This document shows, in pieces, positions 47,601 to 58,800 of a stretch of 64,000 nt of DNA. The stretch's first letter is position 1. The number at the start of each line of letters is the position of its first letter. The notes beneath the pieces were generated by a model. The model was not told the origin of the DNA. It worked only from the letters and a program-made list of their open reading frames with translations, and ran no database searches. Source of the stretch: Beroe forskalii (taxonomy: Eukaryota; Ctenophora; Nuda; Beroida; Beroidae); assembly GCA_011033025.1 (NCBI GenBank), contig WFMF01000662.1:1-64000 (forward strand), read 5' to 3'. The position numbers were made by a program, and so were the translations under genes.

Positions 47601-48891
47601 CCATTATATAGCGATGGTTCTACTTACTGACGTAGCCTTGTTCAGCCCCACTGCTACTCCAACAGCCATGGTAGTGGCAGCAAGGTAGGACTTTACTAGC
47701 AACCTGCAAGAGACATGGTAGGGGTTAGATATCCTCACTGATAATCCCCTTACCAATCAAATTGAAAAGCATATTGATGTGAACACTGAACTTACAACAA
47801 AGTAAAATACTGAAATTTTTTATGCTAGAAATCAATACTTACGATTCTGATATTTCTGACTTTCCAGATCGATTGGTATAATTCACAACAGCATTGAAGG
47901 ATTGATTGACCCACTGCCAGAACAAAATAGCAGGGGTAGTCTTGTAGAAAGAATTATTCTTGAGAACCAGCTTCAAACATAATTTTATTGATTTGTCTCT
48001 ATCAAATCATGATAACTACTATCAAGCTGCATGTACCTATATGAACTTATGAAGCTATCATTATTAAACTCAGATAAAGGTAAAATTGAACAAAAGAAAT
48101 AAGGTTCTTTGATCATAGAATGACGAGACTTCGTTGTTCAAACTCCAAAGTCCTTTTTCAGGTCAATGATTTACTATACTAGACAAATTTGAAAAAAGCT
48201 CTGACTTCATACTCACTTGTAGAAAGTGAGCATCATTCCGCAAATAGTCATGTTACCTGGGACCTGAGAGGACAATTATTTATCAACTAATGATAACAAA
48301 TAGTCATGTTGAAATCACAAGGCTTCTCTATTGTTCAGCTTTTCTGATGTTCTATAATTATCTATCATTTCTAGTTAATATAAAGCATGGCTCACTTACT
48401 TGGAAACTCATTCGTCCAGGTAAGAACATTTTCTGTTGAGTTTCTGGATGAAATGCACTTTCATACATCTTCTTAGCTGCATACACATCCTCATCAGTTG
48501 TCCCAGCAGGCTCCTGCTTGGCCCTGGAAATAGGAGTATGATGTTCCCCATTGCTATGTCAATTTGACAGTAAGAGATCTACTCCCAAAAGCCCACATGC
48601 CTAATCATTCTTCCAGTAAGAGAATTGAATTAGGTGTACAGCCACTAAAACTCAATTTTTAAAACAAATGGGAGCAATTCTCACAGAAAATTGACTTCAA
48701 AGATATATTAATATACCTCACCTGTAAAGTTTTAATAGCTCTTTTGCTCCATCAAGTTCTGATCCTGTAAGTGCTATATTTCGAGGATCAGTGACACTGA
48801 AGAAATGTTTTGCCCTCCCCACGTAAGTGTTTTGAAGCCATCTTGGTTTGTCTAAGTCTATCCTGCCATCAATTCGAGGAGTTTCACTCAT
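44682..48891 (-). CDS. SFXN: Sideroflexin (mitochondrial serine/amino-acid carrier), 11 exons
   Basis: Exons on the minus strand: 48891-48722, 48523-48400, 48263-48217, 47941-47843, 47703-47628, 47413-47328, 46158-46031, 45762-45706, 45595-45547, 45051-45004 and 44778-44682, total 981 nt (326 residues; vertebrate SFXN1 is 322). The protein opens [18 protein letters not shown] and carries family blocks [14 protein letters not shown], the HPD-like [60 protein letters not shown] and the C-terminal FNKGL. Sideroflexins are multi-pass inner-mitochondrial-membrane carriers; SFXN1 and SFXN3 import serine for one-carbon metabolism. Similarity looks closest to the SFXN1/3 branch. All junctions are canonical except intron 3, where the frame is kept only by a GT-AA cut inside an 11-bp direct repeat. 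Intron 8 is also bounded by a direct repeat. Confidence 0.92.
45596..45705 (-). repeat. Sideroflexin intron 8, bounded by an 18-bp direct repeat over both splice sites
   Basis: Exon 8 and its donor read TGTTCCAGGGAG/GTAAAG, and the intron end with exon 9 reads TGTTCCAGGGAG/GTAGAG. The two 18-mers differ at one base and each contains the AGGT needed for a splice site. The 110-bp intron therefore lies between two copies of the same exon-junction sequence. Confidence 0.85.
47093..47169. mobile_element. 77-bp hairpin MITE (GGGATCGTTCACATAT...)
   Basis: The left half GGGATCGTTCACATATAACG is matched by the inverted right half, CGTAATATGTGAACAATCCC, around a C-rich loop (CCCCCTCCCCCT). It sits in sideroflexin intron 6. 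Similar GGGxxCGTTCAxATATTACG hairpins are common small non-autonomous elements in animal genomes. Confidence 0.65.
47942..48216 (-). other. Sideroflexin intron 3 with a non-canonical or shifted junction
   Basis: CTTTCTACAAG is present at both ends of this intron, once at the end of exon 3 (encoding FYK) and once before ACTACCCCT (encoding TTP). The family sequence FYKTTPA requires 275 nt to be removed. The donor GTGAGT is good, but the matching in-frame acceptor would be ACAA/G rather than AG, and the AG one base later breaks the frame. Confidence 0.65.
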
Positions 48892-49350
48892 TCTATTGAG
48901 AATTTAGACATATAAATCATTAAGTAAATCAAAGGAAGTGAATTTGTTTTGTTTGAAACCCATAAATGGGAACCAATCAAATGTTTCCAAATCAAAAATT
49001 AGTAACACTAGTAACAGCTTCAAATCAATTCAATTTAATAAAACTTCAATCAAAGCGAACCACCAAAGCAAAGGGCATGTAATTAATGCAGGGCTTTGTG
49101 GATACATTTCCAGTACTTGTTATTTAGGTCAGAAAATTTTTATAATCTTGTAACTGTCAGTAGAATAGTGGAGTATAGTGTGTGGGTTAGATTACTTTAT
49201 TGAAAGTTGTTTGTTTCACTGCATCAATGATCAATCACATCAAACAGGTCAGAAAATTAATAAGAAAACATTGCCTATTCAGTCTAGTGAAACTTACAAC
49301 ACAACACATATTGAATTAACTGACAATGTTAATCGTAGGTCGTAGGTCCA

Positions 49351-50990
49351 AGCCTTCTGAACCGGTACTCAATTCTTTTCAGAGCTAGCTAGTACTTTGG
49401 AATTCAACCTTTTAGTTTTGGTTTCTTTGTTTGTTAAATCGTTAGTTGAACAGATGCTATGTCAGTGATGGCATAGACGGTTTAGTATTATCATGGATGC
49501 TAATCCAATGTCTTATCTATAAAGGTGTATGGGTATACTACAAACATAACAAAATACTGTACATCGATTTTCTAATTCAAGGATTGACATGAAGTAATTG
49601 AGACTAAACTGTGAATCATCAGCAGTTACCCTACAGTTGTAAGTCTCCCTGCCATCGTTAAGTGTCCCATCAGCAGGTAAAAGGGAAACGGAGGGTTTCG
49701 GCCCACGTATGCCCATGATGCATTTGGGCCATATCTGAGTTTACCGGGTCCCATCTGTTCTTGTCAATACTTTCGGCATTCATAGTTTCCTGACTTTAAG
49801 GCCATGGTACGTAAGCGTAATGCAATGATGATTTGATATTGAGTAAGAGATCGTAGGTCCAAACCCCGGCCAAATTATTCACATTGTTTAATACGGCAAC
49901 TCTGTGACCTCTATCGCCAGAACCGGTTTCAGATAGGAAGTCAGATCAAGTGGTCTAGCCAACCCTTGGTGCAATTTTATTTGTTAATGCTTGTTACCTT
50001 TCGCCAAAGGTAAGTGTGTTTTTTAACACTCGAGTGTCCCAGTAGAGTTCGAACCGCACAAGAAGAGAGTGTTTCTAAACGCTCGTGCGAAGTAGAGTTC
50101 GAAAAGCACCTTTCATGCCCCCGACAAGCCTTCTGAACCGGTACTCAATTCTTTTCAGAGCTAGCTAGTACTTTTGGAATTCAACCTTTTAGTTTTGGTT
50201 TCTTTGTTTGTTAAATCGTTAGTTGAACACATGCTATGTCAGTGATGGCATAGACGGTTTAGTATTATCATGGACGCTAACTAAGCTTACCGGGTCCCAT
50301 CTGTTCTTGTCCATACTTTCGGCATTCATAGTTTCCTGACTTTAAGGCCATTGTAATGCAATGATGAATGCAATGATGATTTGATATTGAGTTAGAGATT
50401 GTAGGTCCAGTCCCCGGCCAAATTATTCACATTGTTTAATATGGCAACTGTGACCTCTATTGCCAGAACCGGTTTCAGATAGGAAGTCAGATCAAGTGGT
50501 CTAGCCAACCCTTGGTGCAATTTTATTTGTTAATGCTTGTTACCTTTTGCCGAAGGTAAGAGTGTTTTTTAACACTCGAGTGTCCCAGTAGAGTTCGAAC
50601 AGCACAAGAAGAGAGTGTTTCTAAACGCTCGTGCAAAGTAGAGTTCGAAAAGCACCTTTCATGCCCCCGACAAGCCTTCTGAACCGGTACTCAATTCTTT
50701 TCAGAGCTAGCTAGTACTTTGGAATTCAACCTTTTAGTTTTGGTTTCTTTGTTTGTTAAATCGTTACTTGAACAGATGCTATGTCAGTGATGGCAAAGAC
50801 GGTTTAGTATTATCATGGACGCTAACTAAGCTTACCGGGTCCCATCTGTTCTTGTCCATACTTTCGGCATTCATAGTTTCCTGACTTAAAGGCCATTGTA
50901 CGTAAGCATAATGCAATGATGATTTGATATTGAGTTAGAGATCGTAGGTCCAGTCCCCGGCCAAATTATTCACATTGACAATGTTGTGTT
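49351..50990. repeat. Three tandem copies of a 545-bp unit
   Basis: CCTTCTGAACCGGTACTCAA recurs at 49353, 50129 and 50674. The second spacing is 545 bp; the first is 776 bp because of the insert at 49501-49735. Each unit contains GATGCTATGTCAGTGATGGC-like, TTTCGGCATTCATAGTTTCC and palindromic GTGTTTTTTAACACTCGAG stretches, plus two AGAGTTCGAA motifs. No coding frame is shared. The copies are highly similar, so the duplication is recent. The last copy is truncated at its right end. Confidence 0.85.
49501..49735. mobile_element. Mobile insert in the first tandem copy (filled site)
   Basis: The two other tandem copies read GGACGCTAACTAAGCTTACC across this point, whereas the first copy carries about 231 extra bases between GGATGCTAA and TTACCGGGTCCC. 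The insert matches the dispersed repeat at 8226-8450. The exact ends and target duplication are uncertain because the flank has also changed. Confidence 0.7.
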
Positions 50991-51321
50991 AATCTATATG
51001 CTGTTCCAGAAGAAGAGATTTTTATGATCTTGAAACTATCAGTGTATAGTGTGTGGATAGATTCCCACAACAAACAAAGTCTATTGAAAGTTACACAAGC
51101 CATACACACTGCACCACTGACCTCACCCATATGATTCTATTTGGTGAAGGAAAATTATACCAATCCATTATAGAAATAGAAATAGAATAAATTATGGTTA
51201 CAAAGCATTACCCTAACAAGGGTCAGGGGTGTCGAATAAGGTTGTAGGAGCAAAGAGCTATTCCACATGTGCGTAAAACCAGGGATCTGATTAGAATGGA
51301 ATGGAGCTGGAGCAAACATTC

Positions 51322-51755
51322 CTAAGCCCGCATAGATGTGTGTACGCGCCGCGCGAGCCACACAGGGATATACGTGTTTAGCAAGAGCAAACAAGACCTT
51401 TATCATCTGATCATTTTCTCGAATCATGATTCGCCGAAATAAAGGTCAGACAAGGTCTGACAATAATGCACTATCACAAATTTGCTTTTTCAGGAATGAA
51501 ACAAAATTTCAGAATGAATCTATATGTGAGATTTGTAATGCCCTAACCAGCGCCCTATTTTGCGCCGCGCGCGCGGCGCGCCGTGCCGTCGTCGTATTAC
51601 CCTCAGCAATTTAGCCGTCGATTAGCCGATTGCCGTCGGCCCGGCCATGCGCGCGCGTAAGCATCTGGTTAGATTTCTTTAGCCCGCATAGGTGTGTGTA
51701 CCGCGCCGTGCAAAATTGCAATGCAAACAGAGATATACTCGTTTAGCAATGAATA
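51322..51755. repeat. Two more copies of the GC-rich dispersed repeat
   Basis: 51322-51384 reads CCTAAGCCCGCATAGATGTG through GCGCCGCGCG to GGGATATACGTGTTTAGCAA, the complement of the copy at 19658. A second, more diverged copy lies at 51680-51755. CG-rich sequence between them (51560-51660) may be a third, broken copy. Confidence 0.6.
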
Positions 51756-52154
51756 AATAAATATGAAGACGTTGTCAGGTTGTCTGACCTCCTTCGCCGA
51801 ATTAGTGAAAATAATAATAGCATTCATATTTCATAACAGCGCGAGCCATTACTCAAATTTTTCGCACGATTTTCATTTGAAGCACAGGTCTGACAAAGTG
51901 ACAAATTAGGGCAAATGAAATTCGAGCCAATTTATAGAAATATCTAAAAATGTATTGAGGTAAATAAAGTTTTGCTCATTTTAAAAAAAGTATTAAGTAT
52001 TTGTGCCCACAATTATGTTATATGATGAAGTTGTCAGCTTTTAATATTTTTTATTTTATTTTACAGTAATATTTCACCAAAGATGATTTTAAATACACAG
52101 TTCATCTACATACACAGTTTATTAACGAATGTTTTCATTGAGAAATGGGCACCC

Positions 52155-52414
52155 GAATTGGGTATCTCTCCCATATAAACGGCTCTGAGTGACGTCACAG
52201 ATCTAAACGTCAATTTTTCTGTATCCTTAACCTAACCATAGTCCTAACCAAAACCCTAACCTTAATCCTAACCCTAACCCTAACAAATCCTGACCCTAAT
52301 CCAGACTCTAACTTAATCCTGAAAAGTGAGTGCGCTCTCCAATATTTTTTTTCGTGACGTCATTGTCATAGATAATGAAGGCTCCCGTTTATATGGGAGA
52401 CCTACCCTGAATTG
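52155..52414. mobile_element. MITE with a telomere-like CCCTAA interior
   Basis: The left end GAATTGGGTATCTCTCCCAT is matched by the inverted right end (CAATTCAGGGTAGGTCTCCC), continuing through ATATAAACGG and, further in, GTGACGTCA on both sides. Between the arms, 52230-52312 is a degenerate run of CCTAAC and CCCTAA units. It lies upstream of the casein kinase gene. The internal run is part of a small element and is not evidence of a chromosome end. Confidence 0.7.
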
Positions 52415-53301
52415 AATGTGCATACCTTGGTGTTAGTTCTATCTGATTGCCCTCAGCTTTCTCCATCACAAGAGGCAGGCCCTCTAGCAACCACCCCCTC
52501 CTACTAGAGTACTAGGAATAGTACTGTTCACTAAACTGTCTGAACTAAACTGAATAGTGAGGTCTAATCTCCAAAATTTTTTTCGTGACATCAAATACAT
52601 CATTAAACCATTATTCCTAAAATAGGATGCAATAGGTAACTAGCTGAAAATAGCTGGGCTACTCAGAAGGCTCAATTCTTTTACTATTGTTTTCCATAAA
52701 TGCACTTATAATTAGTTAGTCTAATTTGGACATGACAATAAATGTCACATTGAATCAAAGCTGGATTTAAGTGGACAATCTTTAAATGGTTATTTTAGTA
52801 CAGAGGATTGTCATTTTCAAACTTCGTTTGTGACTTTTTCAATTTTTCATTTGTGTGTCTAAAAAGCAGCTCTTTTATCAGTAAACTGAATCTTCCATGA
52901 CTACAATTTTTGGACTGCATATTGCCTAGTTGTTATGTGTATATTATGCTTTTCATTGCTGACAATGTAGTACATCAATTGTTTACATTTGATTGATGAT
53001 GTATCAAAAGTTTCCACCATGTCAGCACAGAAGAGCATGATATGTTTCTAAACACCTGGACATTATGCAGTCAGCAGTGTAAACTAAGGCTAGACACCAT
53101 AATAAAGTTACATGATATTTCATTTATTGCTAAATGCTAGGCATAGAAAAATATTACAGTAAGTTGTAAGATTGCTTTCTCTTATTATTGTTTTCCCTTA
53201 TTGATTATTTTGAATGGGTGCATCTTAAAGTATATTTTTCCAGCCTATATGATAATGTACAGACAATAGAGACCCACAAGCAAAAACAGTTTTTGTTAAA
53301 G

Positions 53302-55760
53302 ATGCCTGCTAGAGAAATAAGTACATTCGTTGCTGCTGGTAGATTTAATCTTGTAAAAAAGATTGGGAGTGGATCTTTTGGTGAAATATACTTGGCTATT
53401 GATTTGAAAACTGGGCAGGTATAAAAACTTCTGTATTAAAATTATTGAACTTCTCATCCAATTTGACTCATTGAATCCCTTGTAACATTCTTCTATTGAC
53501 TGACTGTTGTATCAATCATGATTTCGTTTCTGATGCCTTGATAAGATTGATAAGTGCATAATATTCATCATTCCCAATTTGTCAGGTGTAATGATATTTC
53601 AGCTTGGTTTCCCCTATCTAACCACTAAACTGAAATTTTTCAGGAATTTGCTGCTAAATTGGAGCAAGCAAATGCTAAGCACCCACAATTAAACTTTGAA
53701 GCTCGGCTATACAGAACACTATCTGGAGGGAAAGGGATTCCTGCTATCAGATGGCATGGCCATGAAGGAAGTTACAATGTTTTGATAATTGAACTTCTGG
53801 GTCATTCTCTTGAAGAACTGTTCAACATGTGCAGTCGACAGTTTAGGTACTATTATATATGTTTTCCTCTTCTTTTCCTGACACCAAAATTATTTTTTAC
53901 CAAGAAATGACCAATGGATATATTGGTGATTTTTGAAATACACATTTGATATGATTCCAAGGGATTCCAGCAATAGTTTTTTTGACATCCAACAATTCAA
54001 CTTGCTTATAAAATCAAGCATCTCCACACATGGGTCATGACGTAAGTTGTTTTTCAGCATTAAGACTACTGTCATGTTAGCTGACCAGATGGTGTCTCGC
54101 ATAGAGTACATCCACAGCAAAAACTTCCTTCACAGAGACATCAAACCAGACAACTTCCTGATGGGCCAAGATAAAAATGCTAAATCTGTATGTTTGATTG
54201 TCTAAATGGTATTTAAATTTAAATGTGTCACCATTAATAGTCTATAGAGCTGACATTATAAGCTAGTATAATGGTTCAAGTGGTGCTGTTGAACTAATTC
54301 AATTGCACAAGGAGAAGCCAATTGTTGAAAAGTACACTAATTGACATGAGGCGTCAGCCTAGTGCAAAATAGTGCAACACATCCTATAGCATTGATTCAA
54401 TTGTGTCAAATTTGCATCTCTATATTACATTTTCAATCAGAACTCTACTTATTAAATTGTCATTATATTTTACTATTATCCTCCTACTCAGGTTTATTTG
54501 ATAGACTTTGGTTTGGCAAAGAAATACCGGATGGGAAAGAACCGGACTCATATACCTTATCGAGATGGCAAGAGTTTGACAGGAACTGCTCGGTATGCCA
54601 GTACTAACGCTCACATCGGTATAGAGCAGAGGTTTGTAATGCCTGAGTCAGTGTTTAAATGTATCTGCAAAATATTGCTACTTTTATTATTAATTGGAAA
54701 TTTGATTAGAATACTTCTGTCAACACATCATAACGTAGGTTTAAAGGGCACCTTTGGTAGGTAAGTTGAGTGTACCCCCTGTTGGGACACTGTGCCATAC
54801 TCACAGTTTGTGGAACTACTCCTTGTCATTCCTCACTAACATCCCTTCAGTCGACGAGATGACCTCGAGTCCCTAGGCTACGTGATGCTCTACTTCTCCA
54901 AAGGCAGCTTGCCCTGGCAAGGCCTCCGAGCCAACAACAAAAAACAGAAGTACGAGAAAATCTGTGAGCGGAAAAAGCAGTTCACTCCTCAGAATCTTTG
55001 TAAGGTAAGTGGACTAAGTGGTTTTAGGGATATTATGAGGTGTTAAGTGGCAGGTCTTGTCTGTTTTCTTTCATGTCAAATCGTCAAACATTCATTTTAT
55101 CTAAGTTTTCGACGGTTTGTTATTTGATCCGAAACTTCACCGGTGTCGCAGTGCCTTGTGACTTCCTTACTTACTGATATTATAATACCTCTTCAGGACA
55201 TGCCCCAAGAATTCGAAACGTTTCTGAATTACGTTAAAAAGTTAAAGTTTGAAGAAACCCCAAATTACGTCTACCTTCATCATCTCCTCAGATCGGTGAG
55301 CTGCTAAATATGATCCAGAAATAATAATTAAATACATTCTAAGAGGGCATATTAATTCAAAACTGTATTGCAAATCAGAACACATGTTTTATATCCGTGT
55401 TGTGTGTGTATGTATCTGTGTGACGCGTGTGCATAACCGTGTGATATGTGTGTGACGTATGTGTTTATGTATGGTTTACAAGGTTTGCGTGTCTTGTGCG
55501 TGAGTGACGTGAGTATGTATCTATATGTGTGCGTGTGTAATGTACGTGGTATATGACATACGTCTCTTTGCTCGTGTGTCTTTAAGATATCTCCTAGATT
55601 AAAACTGTTCGGTAGCTCAGGACTATGTGTATGTTCAGTGGCAATATCAATTTGCGTGTCAGTGTGTATGTAATCTGATCAATCCATGTATGTGTGGGTA
55701 TAGCCATGTGTGTGCGAAGCTTCCTACGGCTGGTGTGTGGGTGTGTGGTGTGTATATGTA

Positions 55761-55809
<49 letters not shown>

Positions 55810-58800
55810 GTGTGTATGTGTATGTATATTTTTATGTGAGTATGTGTATGTGGTTTGTGTCCCTCTACAAAGCTTCCTGTGTTCGTGTTCCTACAGATGC
55901 TGTGTGGGTGGGCTAAACTGTTGCTGACGTGGACTCTCTCCGGACTCCCCTGAGTTCGTTAGGTGTTGATAGAGCGTGACAGTGCATTAATTACACAGCG
56001 GTATATACATTAACAGTGTGTATAGCCCGTACACTGGGGTATATACATGAACAGTGTGTATAGCCCGTACATTAACTTAATTACACAGCGGTATATACAT
56101 TAACAGTGTGTATAGCCCGTACACTGGGGTATATACATTAACAGTGTGTATAGCCCGTACATTAACTTAATTACACTGGGGTATATACATTAACAGTGTG
56201 TATACACTGGTATATACACATTAACTTGACTGTACATCAGTGTACATCAGTGTACAATATGTACGTTATCAATTATCTAGCTGCGTGTAATGTGTCCTCC
56301 ACAGTGTTGTTTGGGAAGTTTATAATCTAGTGTGTTAAGCGAAGGCTGTTGGTGTATGTCTATTGTCTAATTAGTTTCGCTGTTATTGTGGAACTGTCAT
56401 GGAAGTCTGAGAGATTTGAAGGCTTGAGACCTACCGCTGAGGTTCTGCAGAGATAATACTAACACAGATCTGTGGTTATATGATACGTTATCATCATTAT
56501 TACCTGCCCCATAATATCTGATATCTTGATTGAATTTTATTGGCTCGTGAATTGGCCATGTTGTGAGTTGACCACAGTTAGTTGACCACGTACGCCTCTC
56601 AGTCTCACATATCAGATCGGAAGTATCACTTACAATGGCATCAGGCTGGTCTCAGCCCCTGGTGATCCCTTAATAAGTGGTCAGTGGAATTCCAGGGGAT
56701 CACTTAATAAGTGATAAGTGAAATTCCAGGCCATCACTTGGTCAGTGAATCACTTCTGTTTACAAAATGCACTGAAACTTGGCATACTTTCTCCTCCTGA
56801 ATGTTTACAAGAAGTAACGCTTTGGGTTGTTGAAGTGCTCGCATTAGCGCCTCCCCCATTTTGAATGTAACGACTAACGTCACTGTGCCATTAATATTGA
56901 TATCCCATAGACTGCATTTAGTTGCAGCATATTGAAAGTTAATATATTAAACTTTACTGCGCTACTTTGGGGCTCAGAAAGTGCGAGTATTCATGTCGCA
57001 ATAGAAGAGAGGTATAATATCCTTGAAGTTCAATGAAAGTATCTCATAATAACGGAGTATATTTATATCTCAAGCAAGAGCTCGCAGCACCAGCATTTCT
57101 TAAACTCAAACTCGAAATAGAGTTTACTTCCTGACAGGATGGCCATTTTTCGCTTACCCAAGCAATCATTGGATATCCTAACATATTTGCAGACAGTGAA
57201 TTTAATTTGGTCTTAAAATATTAAGATCTTATTCATGAAATTCTGCTTCTCGATTTCGTCTCAGACACTGTATTCAACATAAATCAGAATATTGGTGTTA
57301 ATATGCATTCAATATTTACACACTGGAATTGTTCTAGCAATCAGCAGGGCGCATGCTATTAATAAGTATGATGATATGTTTGTCGTAGCTCTGCATTTAG
57401 TATCGTTTTCCGGCTATGATTAGTCTGACTTAATATTAATTAGAGAATTAGGTGCAAATACACACGGCAATTTGAAACCTTGGAAATCTCGCGGAGGACA
57501 TTTTAAACACCCATTGTAGCGTTTTAATATTCTTCAAAGTAACCGTTATCTTGATGTTATAAATGTGTGAGTCAAGGATCTTGTCAAATATATGACAATT
57601 GACATATATTCTTTGACAGGGAGAGAAAGGAAACGCCGCCTCGTTGGGTAGAATCTGTGGGAATATTGCTAAGTGTACTCAGTGTTATACCTACCTCCTG
57701 GAGTATTAATTAGCTGTATTATTAGCACTTGCTATAAATAGAATCTACACACTCACAGACTTTGGTACTGCAATATAATGAATGTGTAGGCTGTGCGCTC
57801 TTGGCGCTGAGAGTTACGTCATTATTATGATTTCATGTAGAGCGTTACTGACTTCAGCATAGCTGCCGAACTGCCCTCCTTTTGGGAGGGCGCCCTCCCA
57901 TGCCCTCCATTTGCCCTCCTTTTGGACCTTGCCCACCTTTTTGGAGAGCAAATCTGAAAATTTACTCCAAATTCTGAAAATTTACCTGATAAGCACTATC
58001 TCGGATCACATTTTTAGTCGTTCCCTAAAAAAAAGGTCGCCAAATCCTTAAAATCTACCTACTAAGCACTATCTCGGATCAATTTTGAAAATTTACCTAT
58101 CAAGCACTATCTCGAATCAATTTTAAAATTTACCTACTTAAAGATCTAAAATTTACCTAAGGACCTGAAAATTTACCTACAAATCTGAAAATTTACCTAA
58201 TAAGCACTATCTCGGATTGCACTTTCAAGGTGTCGTCAAAAAAAAAAAGGTCGCCACATAAATTCCAAGAATATACCTACGAAATTTGCCCTCCATTCAA
58301 CGGTATTTGCCCTCCAAAATGGGGTAAAAAAGTGCCCTCCCAAAGAATTTTCAAGAGTCGGCAGCTATGGACTTCAGTTCACCTACAGTTTACTCTGTGC
58401 TAGAGTTGTCAGTCAGAGTCTACTTTAATACACTGCCACACTCAGAGCGAGTGCTTTGAATATAACTTTAAATGGGTTATAAATAGCTCTCCTAGAGCTA
58501 GGTGTGGTGCTGGGATTGAGTTTATACCGCTTAACTACTTGTCACAGTGCGAAGTATGTATGTGTGTGGCCGAACCCTCCCACTTATCAATTCTTGGGAT
58601 TGGTATAAGAATAGCTACATTATATAAATTACACAATTTAAATTTAATAAGTTTTCGAAAGACGGAAGTCACTGACTCGCGTATATAAACGAAGGTGATT
58701 GGTTCTGTATGCTTGGTATTATAATGGTTAGTGTGTGATTCCGATTATTGACGTAAGATATTTTCTGGTTGCAGCAGCTCGGTGTGTTACGCGCTACGAC

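Noticed and set aside
49980-50660. tRNA-like AGAGTTCGAA (B-box-like) motifs in the 545-bp repeats
   Set aside because: No matching A box, acceptor stem or cloverleaf could be formed. A tRNA-derived SINE origin is possible but unsupported.
52230-52312. Telomere or chromosome-end interpretation of the CCCTAA run
   Set aside because: The run is short and degenerate, and lies between the inverted arms of a small element with genes on both sides.
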